Below, one piece after another: positions 43,860-52,854 of a DNA stretch of 64,000 bases; the first letter of the stretch is position 1; each line of letters starts with the position of its first letter. The DNA is from Thermoplasmata archaeon (GTDB lineage Archaea; Thermoplasmatota; Thermoplasmata; UBA10834). The stretch spans positions 1 to 64,000 of the forward strand of contig JAOTTD010000003.1 of NCBI GenBank assembly GCA_029864565.1, in the 5' to 3' direction. The position numbers and the translations under genes were made by a program. The notes under the pieces were generated by a model. It saw only the letters and a program-made list of their open reading frames with translations, did not search any database and was not told the DNA's origin.

Positions 43860-44315
43860 CTGTGCTGCGCAGGGCACAGAAACCCATTGTCAAGCCGCTC
43901 ATCGAGCCGGCCGAAAAACCCGCCGGCACGCGCATAATGACCCTCGGCGCGGCGCCGTATGCCGAGGAAAGCTAACCGACCAGTTCTGACATAACGCCGT
44001 CTTCGTAGGCGCGAACACGTGCCAGGCGATCACCGAGGGCAGTGCCGACTACGCGCCGGCGGACCTTTTAGAGACACCTGCTTAAGTCGGGGCAGACCAC
44101 GATCGACCTGTCGCTCGTGATAATTGCGAAGCCCGAGAAGATATGGGGGTTCACCGCGCGGGCCATGAGGGGCAAAGTCGACGTGATTGCCCTCATGCGC
44201 AAGGCAGGCGTTCCACCGAAGCCTACACAGATCGACGGCGGTTACCTCGTCACGATGGACTATGAGCCAGAGACTTATCTATACAGTTGCGGATATGGTC
44301 GCCGAGGTCGTGGCG
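43860..44315 (+). pseudogene. Degenerate coding remnant, part resembling acetyl-CoA hydrolase/4-hydroxybutyrate CoA-transferase
   Basis: AVFVGANTCQAITEGSADYAPADLLETPA* then shifted frame HLLKSGQTTIDLSLVIIAKPEK; stops and frame changes throughout. Confidence 0.45.
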
Positions 44316-45161
44316 ATGCTTCTGGGAGCACACATACCTGTCTCCGGAGGGGTCTACAAGGCTCCTGAGCGAGGCCGGGCTCTCACATGCGACTGCATGC
44401 AGATATTCTCCAAGAACCAGATGCAGTGGAATGCGAAGCCATTGTCAGATGAAGACTCTCAGAAGTTCAGATCCGGCATCGAGGCGAACGGCATCGTCGA
44501 GACCGTCATCCACGACTCTTACCTGATCAATCTAGCCAGCCCAGACGAAGCGCTGCTCAGGAAGTCGCGCGAGGCGTTCCTCGACGAAATGTCGAGAGCG
44601 AAGAAGCTCGGCGTCCGGTACCTTATCTTCCACCCTGGAGCGCATGTCGGCTCGGGCGAGCAAATTGGCATAAAAAAGATCGCCGAGTCGCTCAATTGGG
44701 CGCGAGCGGAGTTCGACTCGTCAGAGGTGAACCTGCTGCTTGAGACAACTGCGGGTCAGGGAAGTGTGCTTGGACATTCGTTCGAGCAGCTCGCAAGGAT
44801 AATCGATCTGCTCGATGAGCCTAAGAGCGCTGGCGTCTGCTTCGACACGTGCCACGCTTACGCGGCCGGTTATGATGTCAGGACTCCAAAAGGATACGAG
44901 AAGACGATGAGTCAGTTAGATGACGTCCTTGGTGTTGCCAAGCTGAAGGCCATGCATCTTAACGATTCCAAGGGCAAGCTCGGCTCTAGGGTAGATAGGC
45001 ATGAGGAGATAGGGAAAGGGCACATCGGACTCGATGGATTCAGGAACCTTATGAACGACCAGCGTTTTGAGAATGTGCCGATGGTGCTGGAGACGCCCGG
45101 GGGCGAGAAACGTTACGCTCAAGAGCTCAAGACCCTGAGGGCACTTGTCATGAAGGGCTAG
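44316..45161 (+). CDS. nfo: Deoxyribonuclease IV (endonuclease IV)
   Basis: MLLGAHIPVSGGVYKAPERG, YLIFHPGAHVGSG, VCFDTCHAYAAGYD, HLNDSKGKLGSRVDRHEEIGKGHIG. Confidence 0.95.
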   Translation: MLLGAHIPVSGGVYKAPERGRALTCDCMQIFSKNQMQWNAKPLSDEDSQKFRSGIEANGIVETVIHDSYLINLASPDEALLRKSREAFLDEMSRAKKLGVRYLIFHPGAHVGSGEQIGIKKIAESLNWARAEFDSSEVNLLLETTAGQGSVLGHSFEQLARIIDLLDEPKSAGVCFDTCHAYAAGYDVRTPKGYEKTMSQLDDVLGVAKLKAMHLNDSKGKLGSRVDRHEEIGKGHIGLDGFRNLMNDQRFENVPMVLETPGGEKRYAQELKTLRALVMKG

Positions 45162-47080
45162 AGTCGCAGTTCGACGCCGAAGGATTCGACAATGTCGATG
45201 TTACCCGGTGGGAGTACGCGTTGCACCTCCTCGATGGGAACATGGAAGGCTCTCGCCGCGGCCTTCGCGAAGGCGTTCTTGTCTATGGCACCTGGCCTGA
45301 TCAACGCGTAGCGTTTGCCGCGCGCCTTAACGGCCTCGACGGGTCCACACATTATCTTCCTCTCGCCCTCGAATTCCACCTCACCGAGCCCGAGCATTAT
45401 CTCAGCCTTGTCGGAGTAGTTGCGTTTCCCGCGGATGACGAACGCTCCCCGCGCGAGAAACTCTCCGCTCTGAGGGCTCTTGCTAACCTGCTCTGGCAGA
45501 ACCCAGTAGCCGACGCCAGTGCCCAATTTCGCGTTCCATGCCTTCGATGTTGCGACAGCGAACTTGCAGGCTTCAGCCAGGGTCTGTTCGCCAACGCCTT
45601 CCGCCATCTTCACAACGACGCTCGGAGCTCCATGTATGTCCGCGTGGGCGTACCTGTCTCCCGTCTTAAGGTGTTTCTTGACCAGCATGTCGTTCGTCCT
45701 CGCGTCTTTGCCGCCGAGTACGATGGCCCCCTCGCTGGAAACGAACCATCTGTACCTCTCGAACCAGAAACGCTTGGTCGGTTTGACGTCTGAGGCAGTC
45801 GACTGTTCGATTGCGGCCTTTCGCTCGCGGTCCCATTCGGCTATGGCAGCCCTCGTATCTTCGAGCGCTGGGAGGACTCCTTCGAGCTTCGCCTTCAGCT
45901 TCTTGCTCTTCTCGTAATATCTCTGGGCGTTGGACTCAACGGTGCCGTTCACGTCGAGGTCGTAAGTCGCTTCGCCAACGTCTATCCTCAGCTTTGCGGA
46001 TTTCCTGTCGAACGAAACGAAGCCAGGCAGGTCTGTGAGGCCCTTCGATTGTGACAGATGGTCTTTCGCGGTCAGGAGTATGTGCGCTATGTCACCGTAT
46101 GATACGAATACCGCGTCTCCTTCCGCCTGCGCCTTCTTCCATTCTCGCTGTAAGTCAAGCGCAGCCTCCTCCTGCTGTGCCAACTTGCGCTTGAGTCGAT
46201 CGAGCTCTCCTTGGTTCGCCTTCTTATCCACCGTCTTCACCGACTCTGGAATCGACTCGACATAATTCCTGACGCACTCCGAGAAGGCCTCGAACTCCCT
46301 GTGTTCGTAGCCATCGTATATGGCCATTCTGAGGGGTACGGCATCGACGAGCTCACCTTCTTTCGTGACGACATATCCCCTGTTTTCGCTCCTGATGTCC
46401 TCGATTATCTCGTTCACAGCAGCCATGAGCTCCATCGCTTCCTCTTTGGAGATATCCTGTGCGGGGCGTTCACGGTCCACGTGCGCCCTTTCACAGATCT
46501 CCTCGCTGTAGGTTCCGCCGAGGTTCAGTTTCGTGGCGAGGGTTCTCAACACGTCGGATTCCGAACCTTTGAGGATATCCAGCAAGTCTTCCAAGGGCAT
46601 GGAGGACGGATCCGGCACCGGCGGAGGGAACTCGAACTCTCGCTTGGCCTTGACATCGCGGTGTCTCCATGTCCGGCTCGTTAGCGGCTGGACTATCATA
46701 CCATCCTTGACAAGTATCGCATTCCCCTTGCCGAAGAGTTCGAGCACAAGCTGGTGGACATCGTCTTTCTCAAGCCTCACGACCACTATCCTGTCAAAGC
46801 CCTGCTGCTCTATCCCGGCCACCCTGCAGTTTGTCACTCTCTTCCTCAGCATCATCGCGAAATCCGACGGATGCTGGGGCATGTCCTGTCCCTCCTTGGA
46901 GACGTAGAGCCATTCTCCCACACGGAAATGCAGGAACGCCTTCCCCTCTCCTGGACTCTTGATGGAGATGACAATATGTCGGTTGTTAGGCTGGTATATC
47001 TTGTCGACCCGCCAGTCTATGTATGTCTGCAGCTCCCTGACGATGGCACCCACGTCGAAGCTGCTGAGGGCCTTTTTCAT
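45158..47080 (-). CDS. rqcH: NFACT/Rqc2-family ribosome-associated quality control protein
   Basis: MKKALSSFDVGAIVRELQTYI.. NFACT-N; RYRWFVSSEGAIVLGGKDARTNDMLVKKHLKTGDRYAHADIHGAPSVVVK NFACT-R. Confidence 0.93.
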   Translation of the reverse strand: MKKALSSFDVGAIVRELQTYIDWRVDKIYQPNNRHIVISIKSPGEGKAFLHFRVGEWLYVSKEGQDMPQHPSDFAMMLRKRVTNCRVAGIEQQGFDRIVVVRLEKDDVHQLVLELFGKGNAILVKDGMIVQPLTSRTWRHRDVKAKREFEFPPPVPDPSSMPLEDLLDILKGSESDVLRTLATKLNLGGTYSEEICERAHVDRERPAQDISKEEAMELMAAVNEIIEDIRSENRGYVVTKEGELVDAVPLRMAIYDGYEHREFEAFSECVRNYVESIPESVKTVDKKANQGELDRLKRKLAQQEEAALDLQREWKKAQAEGDAVFVSYGDIAHILLTAKDHLSQSKGLTDLPGFVSFDRKSAKLRIDVGEATYDLDVNGTVESNAQRYYEKSKKLKAKLEGVLPALEDTRAAIAEWDRERKAAIEQSTASDVKPTKRFWFERYRWFVSSEGAIVLGGKDARTNDMLVKKHLKTGDRYAHADIHGAPSVVVKMAEGVGEQTLAEACKFAVATSKAWNAKLGTGVGYWVLPEQVSKSPQSGEFLARGAFVIRGKRNYSDKAEIMLGLGEVEFEGERKIMCGPVEAVKARGKRYALIRPGAIDKNAFAKAAARAFHVPIEEVQRVLPPGNIDIVESFGVELRL

Positions 47081-47201
47081 CGTTCGAGAAATCCACTGGT
47101 CGCATAATAAATGATGGGTGCCTTCGACCGGGGTGACCCCCAGGGTCCGGCGGGGAACTTTTTAATATGACTGCCAAGATGCCTTGCACAACCCCTTCGA
47201 T

Positions 47202-47273
47202 GCCACTGTGGCTTAGAGGTATAGCGACGCCTTGGTAAGGCGTAGGTCGAGGGTCCGAATCCCTCCAGTGGCT
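47202..47273 (+). tRNA. tRNA-Thr(GGT)
   Basis: Acceptor GCCACTG/CAGTGGC, anticodon stem ACGCC/GGCGT with loop TTGGTAA, T-arm GAGGG-TCCGAAT-CCCTC; intronless. Confidence 0.92.
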
Positions 47274-47358
47274 CTTCTCATTTTTCCAAAGCGGTCGCCA
47301 AATTGAGACTGTCGACCTACGGAATCCGTACAGGCGGGGAAGACGAAGACGCGTGTTC

Positions 47359-47682
47359 CTAGCTCTTCTCTTCGCTATCGATTTCCCTCTCGAGTGCTCG
47401 GAATTCGAGCTCTATGTCGGAGGCCCCGTCATCGAAATCTTCATCTGCCTTGTCTGACGCGTTCTTTGCCTTAGTGGCGGCGTTTCCTTTTCGAGGTATC
47501 ACAAGGGCCAACGCGCCAACGAGTGCCAATGCCATCATGAAAAGGACCAAGGAAACATAGCTCATCATCTGCTCTGTCGAGTCTTCAGAATCAAAGGGAA
47601 CTTCGGACAACACGAACAACGAAATGGCCATGAGCGCGGCAATCGCTCCAACCATCATCCCTATGGCATTTCCACGTCTCAT
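47359..47682 (-). CDS. Small two-TM membrane protein of unknown function
   Basis: Two hydrophobic segments (AIGMMVGAIAALMAISLFVL; MMSYVSLVLFMMALALVGALALVI) and acidic C-terminus. Confidence 0.6.
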   Translation of the reverse strand: MRRGNAIGMMVGAIAALMAISLFVLSEVPFDSEDSTEQMMSYVSLVLFMMALALVGALALVIPRKGNAATKAKNASDKADEDFDDGASDIELEFRALEREIDSEEKS

Positions 47683-47909
47683 AGTTCTGCACACTCTACT
47701 CGAGGCATCCCCTGCAACTCTCTTCGCCCTCCGTTGTAGCGGGATTAAGCGTATTTATCGTTTTCGAGAATGAACCTTCTGGGGTGCTAATGCCTCGCAC
47801 GGTCGAGGACAGGGGCCACCTAGCTGAAGCCAACACTCTCACAGTCCATCGATTGTATCATGTGTGTTTCTGAGGCGGACTGCGCCTGGCGCCTGCCCGC
47901 CCGCGCCAT

Positions 47910-47937
47910 GCAGCCAAGCGTACGCGCTCGTGGCTGC
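47910..47937. promoter_or_regulatory. Strong stem-loop upstream of ftsZ
   Basis: GCAGCCA-AGCG-[TACG]-CGCT-CG-TGGCTGC: 11 bp with a 2-nt bulge. Confidence 0.5.
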
Positions 47938-48013
47938 TCGGGAGCATCGCTACATCTTAATACGTGCGACACACACTTTGATTGGGACATCGAAGAACAG
48001 GATGGGGTGAATC

Positions 48014-49192
48014 ATGCCCAAGAGATTGATAGAAGAAGCTCTAGCTAGCAACCCCACTGATACGGTCAAGGACGACCCGGCTGGACTATCGCCGGACTCG
48101 AGCGAAGATTCGGAGATCGAGAGCATCGCCAGAGGAATCGACATCTGCATAAAGGTCGTTGGCTGTGGCGGAGCTGGCTCAAATACGGTGGACCGTTGTG
48201 CTGAATCCGGCATCTCGGGCGTAGACCTTTGCGCTCTCAACACCGACGCCAAGCACCTTCTCAGCGTCAAAGCGCAGAAGAAGCTCCTTATCGGAAAGCT
48301 GATCACAAGGGGCTTGGGCGCGGGGGCCAGGCCCGAAGTCGGAGAGAAAGCCGCCATTGAAAGCATCGACGACATTCGAGAATGCGTCAAAGGGTCTCAA
48401 ATCGTGTTCGTCACGGCTGGAATGGGCGGAGGGACCGGAACAAGCAGCGCCTTGGTCGTGTCCAAGTTGGCCAAGGAGATCAGGGCACTCACAGTCGGGG
48501 TAATTACTCTTCCGTTCAAATCCGAGGGGGAGCTCCGGATGCGGAATGCGATGGTCGGCCTTGGAAAGGTCGCCAAGGTCTGCGACACTACGATCGTGAT
48601 ACCGAACGACACTCTGTTGGAGCTCGTGCCTCATTTGCCTGTGCAGGCGGCATTTAAAGTTGCGGATGAGTTACTGGTTCAGACAATCTCCGGCCTGACG
48701 GAGATGTTGACGAGCGCGGGCTTGGTGAACGTCGACTACGCCGATCTCAAGACTATACTTGTCGAAGGCGGAGTGTCCCTCATCGGAGTGGGCGAATCAG
48801 CTTCAAAGGGCGAAGAACGCCTCGAAGACGCTGTCGAAGAGGCCCTTAACTCCCCGTTGCTCGGAAGGATGGATTTAAGAAACGCGAGAGGCGCGCTGGT
48901 CCGGGTGGTCGGCGGATCAGACATGACGATTGAGGAAGCTGCCAAAGCGGCGGAGCTCGTGAGCACGAGAATTCGCAAACGAGGTCGGTTGATATGGGGG
49001 TGCTCAGTCGAGAAAGCGCTTGATGGCAAGGTGCGTGTGCTGATAATCGTGACGGGGGCGCAATCCAAGTATATATTGATGAGGAACGGCGAGAACCCCG
49101 TCATGTCGCCGACATGCGAGGATTACAGAGGGGTACTGAACATCCCTTCTGGGGACGACGGCGACGACGACAGCTCGATGTTCGCTAGATGA
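48014..49192 (+). CDS. ftsZ: Cell division protein FtsZ
   Basis: VVGCGGAGSNTVDR, FVTAGMGGGTGTSSALVVSKLA tubulin signature. Confidence 0.96.
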   Translation: MPKRLIEEALASNPTDTVKDDPAGLSPDSSEDSEIESIARGIDICIKVVGCGGAGSNTVDRCAESGISGVDLCALNTDAKHLLSVKAQKKLLIGKLITRGLGAGARPEVGEKAAIESIDDIRECVKGSQIVFVTAGMGGGTGTSSALVVSKLAKEIRALTVGVITLPFKSEGELRMRNAMVGLGKVAKVCDTTIVIPNDTLLELVPHLPVQAAFKVADELLVQTISGLTEMLTSAGLVNVDYADLKTILVEGGVSLIGVGESASKGEERLEDAVEEALNSPLLGRMDLRNARGALVRVVGGSDMTIEEAAKAAELVSTRIRKRGRLIWGCSVEKALDGKVRVLIIVTGAQSKYILMRNGENPVMSPTCEDYRGVLNIPSGDDGDDDSSMFAR

Positions 49193-49223
49193 AGGCCGAT
49201 GGCAACCGTAACCGACGCGTCGC

Positions 49224-51125
49224 TCATAGGCCGAGTATGAGATTCGCCGTCGCTCCGAACGCAATCGCGAGCAAAACCGAGGCCGCAGTGATTCCAATCA
49301 TGCCCTTCACACCGAACTCCTTGATGAGGACTGCCAGCGCAGCCAGGCACGGCATGAATATAGCCATCACGAGGGCAAATACGAACATCTGATGCGAAGT
49401 CATCGCGAGCGCTAGGTTGCTGGTTCCGAATAGAACCATTAGCATCTGCAGAGCCATCTCCTTGCGCAGTATGCCGAACACCAGAGCCACAATGGTTATC
49501 GCGGGCAACCCGAGCACGCCGGTCATGAAGGGTTCGGCAGGGTCCACCAGTTTCTGAAGCATCCCCTCCGCCATCAGTATCTCGAGAATGATGCTTCCCG
49601 CCAGCAGGAGCGGGAATGCGATTGTGAGGAACTCGCCGATCCTGAGCCCCGTCTTTCCAATGGTCTGTCGGAGTGTGGGCCACCTCAGTTCAGGTATCTC
49701 GAGCATCAGCTGTGAAGGTTCGAGTTTCATGGTTCTGTGTAGAACGAAGCCGAGTATGGCAAGCAGAGCCATCATGATCGCGAATATGAGCAGAGCCCAT
49801 TGCGCTCCGGCGTAGTTTCCCACAGTTCCGATTATTATCGCCGTCTGAGCCGAGCAAGGAACTGCAACAGTGATCAGGACGGCTAGTATGACTCTCTCTC
49901 GTTTCGACCCCATCGCTCGGGTCGCCAGTATTGCTGGGACGTTGCAACCGTAGCCAACAACCATCGGTATGATCGCTCTTCCGTGGAGGCCGATTCGATG
50001 CATTATTCCGTCGAGCAAGGAAACCACTCTGACTAGGTATCCGGTGTCTTCCAGTACCGACAACATCAGATAGAACACTAGGATGTAAGGCACGACGATG
50101 GCCAGCATCGCCTCTATGCTGAGGTAGACCCCGTCAAGAACGCCCTGTACGGCCGGGCTCTCGCCATCTTTGAGGTTGTCGAAAGCCCCTCGTGCGACAC
50201 TCTCATACGAATCCACTAGCACCTCTTCTATCATCCCTCCACCGAAGACGAGTGTTAGGAATACCGCTGCTAGAACTGCGAGCAGTATCGGTATCCCAGT
50301 AGAGGGTCTGAGGGTCAGATCAGAGAGTGACGAGCGGCGTTTCTCTGCCGGCGCGATTCGACTCACTACCTCTTCAGCTATGCGCCCAGCCTCTCCGAAT
50401 CTGTCCCTTTGGATATGTGCTTGAATGCTCTCCTTGTGCTGTCCTTCGAAATCCTCAGCGAGCGCATCCGCGCGTTCCGTGATGCGACCGCCTGCCTGCT
50501 TCCTGACCCTGCCGTCTCCCATCAGAATGCGAATCGCGACGGCACGGAGAGGGAAGGGCCAGTCAGGTTCGTCCAACATCGTGACGAGTTCGGATATTAT
50601 CTCCTCCGTGTGGGAATCATATTTTACGCGAAACCCGCTCTTCGGGCGCAGCCGCACAGCTTCCCGCAGCAGCGCATCGATGCCATCCTCTCTGACTGCA
50701 ACTGTGGGCACAGCGGAGGTCATTAGGCGTTCCTCCAACCCAGCAACGTCTATCTTCAGCCCGGTCTTTTTGACGAGATCGTACATGTTCAGAGCGACAA
50801 CGACACTGTAACCCGATTCCAGAAGCTCGAAGAGTAACACGAGACTCCTCTCAAGCCTTGAGGCATCCGCGACCAAGATGACCGTGTCGGGCGTTCGCGA
50901 GAAGAGCAAGTCGGTCGTGACGCGCTCCTCATCAGTGTTGCCCGATAGTGAGTACGTGCCAGGCAGATCTATCACATCGATGATCATATCGCCAAGCTTT
51001 GCCTCGCCCTTTTGGAACTCCACCGTCGTTCCTGGGTAGTTCGCGCTTATGACGCCAATCCCTGTGAGCTTGCCGAACATGACGCTCTTGCCAACGTTCG
51101 GGTTACCAGCGAGCGCTATCTCCAT
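49224..51125 (-). CDS. feoB: Ferrous iron transport protein B
   Basis: ALAGNPNVGKSVMFGKLTGIGVISANYPGTTVEF G domain, DLPGTYSL, GYGCNVPAILATRAM transmembrane core. Confidence 0.95.
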   Translation of the reverse strand: MEIALAGNPNVGKSVMFGKLTGIGVISANYPGTTVEFQKGEAKLGDMIIDVIDLPGTYSLSGNTDEERVTTDLLFSRTPDTVILVADASRLERSLVLLFELLESGYSVVVALNMYDLVKKTGLKIDVAGLEERLMTSAVPTVAVREDGIDALLREAVRLRPKSGFRVKYDSHTEEIISELVTMLDEPDWPFPLRAVAIRILMGDGRVRKQAGGRITERADALAEDFEGQHKESIQAHIQRDRFGEAGRIAEEVVSRIAPAEKRRSSLSDLTLRPSTGIPILLAVLAAVFLTLVFGGGMIEEVLVDSYESVARGAFDNLKDGESPAVQGVLDGVYLSIEAMLAIVVPYILVFYLMLSVLEDTGYLVRVVSLLDGIMHRIGLHGRAIIPMVVGYGCNVPAILATRAMGSKRERVILAVLITVAVPCSAQTAIIIGTVGNYAGAQWALLIFAIMMALLAILGFVLHRTMKLEPSQLMLEIPELRWPTLRQTIGKTGLRIGEFLTIAFPLLLAGSIILEILMAEGMLQKLVDPAEPFMTGVLGLPAITIVALVFGILRKEMALQMLMVLFGTSNLALAMTSHQMFVFALVMAIFMPCLAALAVLIKEFGVKGMIGITAASVLLAIAFGATANLILGL

Positions 51126-51138
51126 CGATGACCACCAA

Positions 51139-51807
51139 CTACGTGTCTTCGACCATTCGGAGCACGTCGCCCATAGCCCTAGCTATCGCGATACGAGTGC
51201 CCTTGATGTTGACGATTATCGGCCCGCCCAGTGGAAGCCTCTTCTCAATCGCCACGCGAACACCTGGAACAAACCCCATCGCAAGGATACGGCAGAGTTC
51301 CTCCTTGTTCATGGATACGAGATGAGACACAGTCGCCGTCCTGCCCTCCTCAATCTCTGAGAGCTTAAGCGCCACGTTTGCGCACTCCTCGCAGGACACA
51401 GCCCTTTCACACTTCGGTATGCGCTTGCCGTGTGGGCAAGTGGACGGGTGGTTCATCATCTTGCATAGGGCCTCTTCGGCCTCGGTACTCAGACCATGCT
51501 CCATCCGGCACGCCTGGTCATGGCCCGCTTCGGTCTCTATGCCAACCATATCGCTCAAGAACCTCTCGAGAAGCCGGTGTTTCCTGGCAATCTTCTTCGC
51601 TATACGCTTGCCCCTCGCTCTCAGGGCGGATCCGTGATATGGTTCATGGCTAACATATCCTTGTTTGGCGAGCTTTTGAATCATCTGCGTGACTGACGCT
51701 GGCGTTACGCCGAGGGCGTTGGCGATATCGGTCGTCTTGGCGGCGCCACCATCTTCGGTCAGGTTGTAGATTATCTTGAGATACTGTTCCGTTATCTCGG
51801 ATACCAT
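51139..51807 (-). CDS. DtxR/MntR-family metal-dependent regulator with FeoA domain
   Basis: MVSEITEQYLKIIYNLTEDGGAAKTTDIANALGVTPASVTQMIQKLAKQGYV; C-terminal FeoA-like SH3 domain; next to feoB. Confidence 0.92.
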   Translation of the reverse strand: MVSEITEQYLKIIYNLTEDGGAAKTTDIANALGVTPASVTQMIQKLAKQGYVSHEPYHGSALRARGKRIAKKIARKHRLLERFLSDMVGIETEAGHDQACRMEHGLSTEAEEALCKMMNHPSTCPHGKRIPKCERAVSCEECANVALKLSEIEEGRTATVSHLVSMNKEELCRILAMGFVPGVRVAIEKRLPLGGPIIVNIKGTRIAIARAMGDVLRMVEDT

Positions 51808-51818
51808 ACGCTTGAGAA

Positions 51819-51832
51819 TTAGGCGCACCTAA
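51819..51832. promoter_or_regulatory. Candidate DtxR-type operator TTAGGCGCACCTAA
   Basis: TTAGG-N4-CCTAA dyad, 11 nt upstream of the regulator ATG and adjacent to TATA-like AAATTATAAA (51831-51840). Confidence 0.7.
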
Positions 51833-52012
51833 ATTATAAACCTTGCCCCATAGATGCGAAGCCGCTATGTTGATTGCCAGTGCCACGATTCCGGCGGTAT
51901 CCGTTAGAGGATGGGTGGATATCTGCCCCCTCGTAGCATCCCTTATCGTCGAAGTGTGCGCAATCCGCTTTAGCGTGAGCAATTCCATAGACTTCCAGTA
52001 CGATAAGCATCC

Positions 52013-52639
52013 TCAAATGTTGCCTATGTGGTTTGCGACAACCTTCCGCTGCGCCCTCCTCAAAACTACGTCGAGGGTCGCCTTGGACACGTTCAGGCGT
52101 CTGGCTAGGTCGTCGAGCTTGATCCTTTTGGGTATATCGAAATATCCGTGGTCGAAGGCGGTCTGGAGCGCCCTCTCTTGCTCGGTCGAGAGTTCCCTCG
52201 CAGTTCTGAGGATGGTGATCTTTTCCACCACGACGCTCGCGCCAATGTATTTTAGGTTGTTGACCAGACGTGCCAGCGCGGCACCATTGGGGGCGATGAC
52301 GTTCAATTGAATGCCTCTGTCAGGGCGCGAGGTCGCGGAATCCAGCCAGCAGCCCGAGTCTCCGAGCATTCTGCACGTTCGACACGACTGCATGTCGACT
52401 GAGGCCAGAAGACTCCCGGAACTGTTCTCTGAGAAACTGCCCTCGCTCTTGGAATCAGCTGACCGGATGTAGCTAGTGCTGTCCTCTTCGGTGACGTCGT
52501 CGGCCTCCTCGATCCTTGCGAGATGCTGTCTACCGTGGCCGTTCTTCGAAGCGCATCTGAGGACCTTGGCCGCCACATCCGGGTTGCCTGAAACGTTGCC
52601 GACCCAGTCGTTGGGGATACGGAGCAGCAAAGTCGCCAT
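52013..52639 (-). CDS. HTH-10 (bacterio-opsin activator-like) regulator with internal Cys cluster
   Basis: ELSTEQERALQTAFDHGYFDIPKRIKLDDLARRLNVSKATLDVVLRRAQRKVV HTH_10; CRTCRMLGDSGCW. Confidence 0.85.
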   Translation of the reverse strand: MATLLLRIPNDWVGNVSGNPDVAAKVLRCASKNGHGRQHLARIEEADDVTEEDSTSYIRSADSKSEGSFSENSSGSLLASVDMQSCRTCRMLGDSGCWLDSATSRPDRGIQLNVIAPNGAALARLVNNLKYIGASVVVEKITILRTARELSTEQERALQTAFDHGYFDIPKRIKLDDLARRLNVSKATLDVVLRRAQRKVVANHIGNI

Positions 52640-52772
52640 TCTCAATGTATATCCCTTCCTTTGGTTTAGCCTACCCGCCTAGCGACGATAATTTTATCGC
52701 CTCATTCTGGTCGTCTACGTGGATTCTGAGAGCGCAGTCGTCGCCGGGGGTCCTGGTGACTTTTCCAACGTG

Positions 52773-52789
52773 CGCCACGGCGCGTGGCG
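52773..52789. promoter_or_regulatory. Perfect 7-3-7 inverted repeat CGCCACG-GCG-CGTGGCG upstream of metal ABC operon
   Basis: Direct reading; about 12 bp upstream of TATA-like TCTATATAT (52802-52810). Confidence 0.7.
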
Positions 52790-52854
52790 ATTCGCAAAAG
52801 GTCTATATATCGAGCCCCTCTACGGTATTACAATTAGTCAAAAAGGTGTTACGA

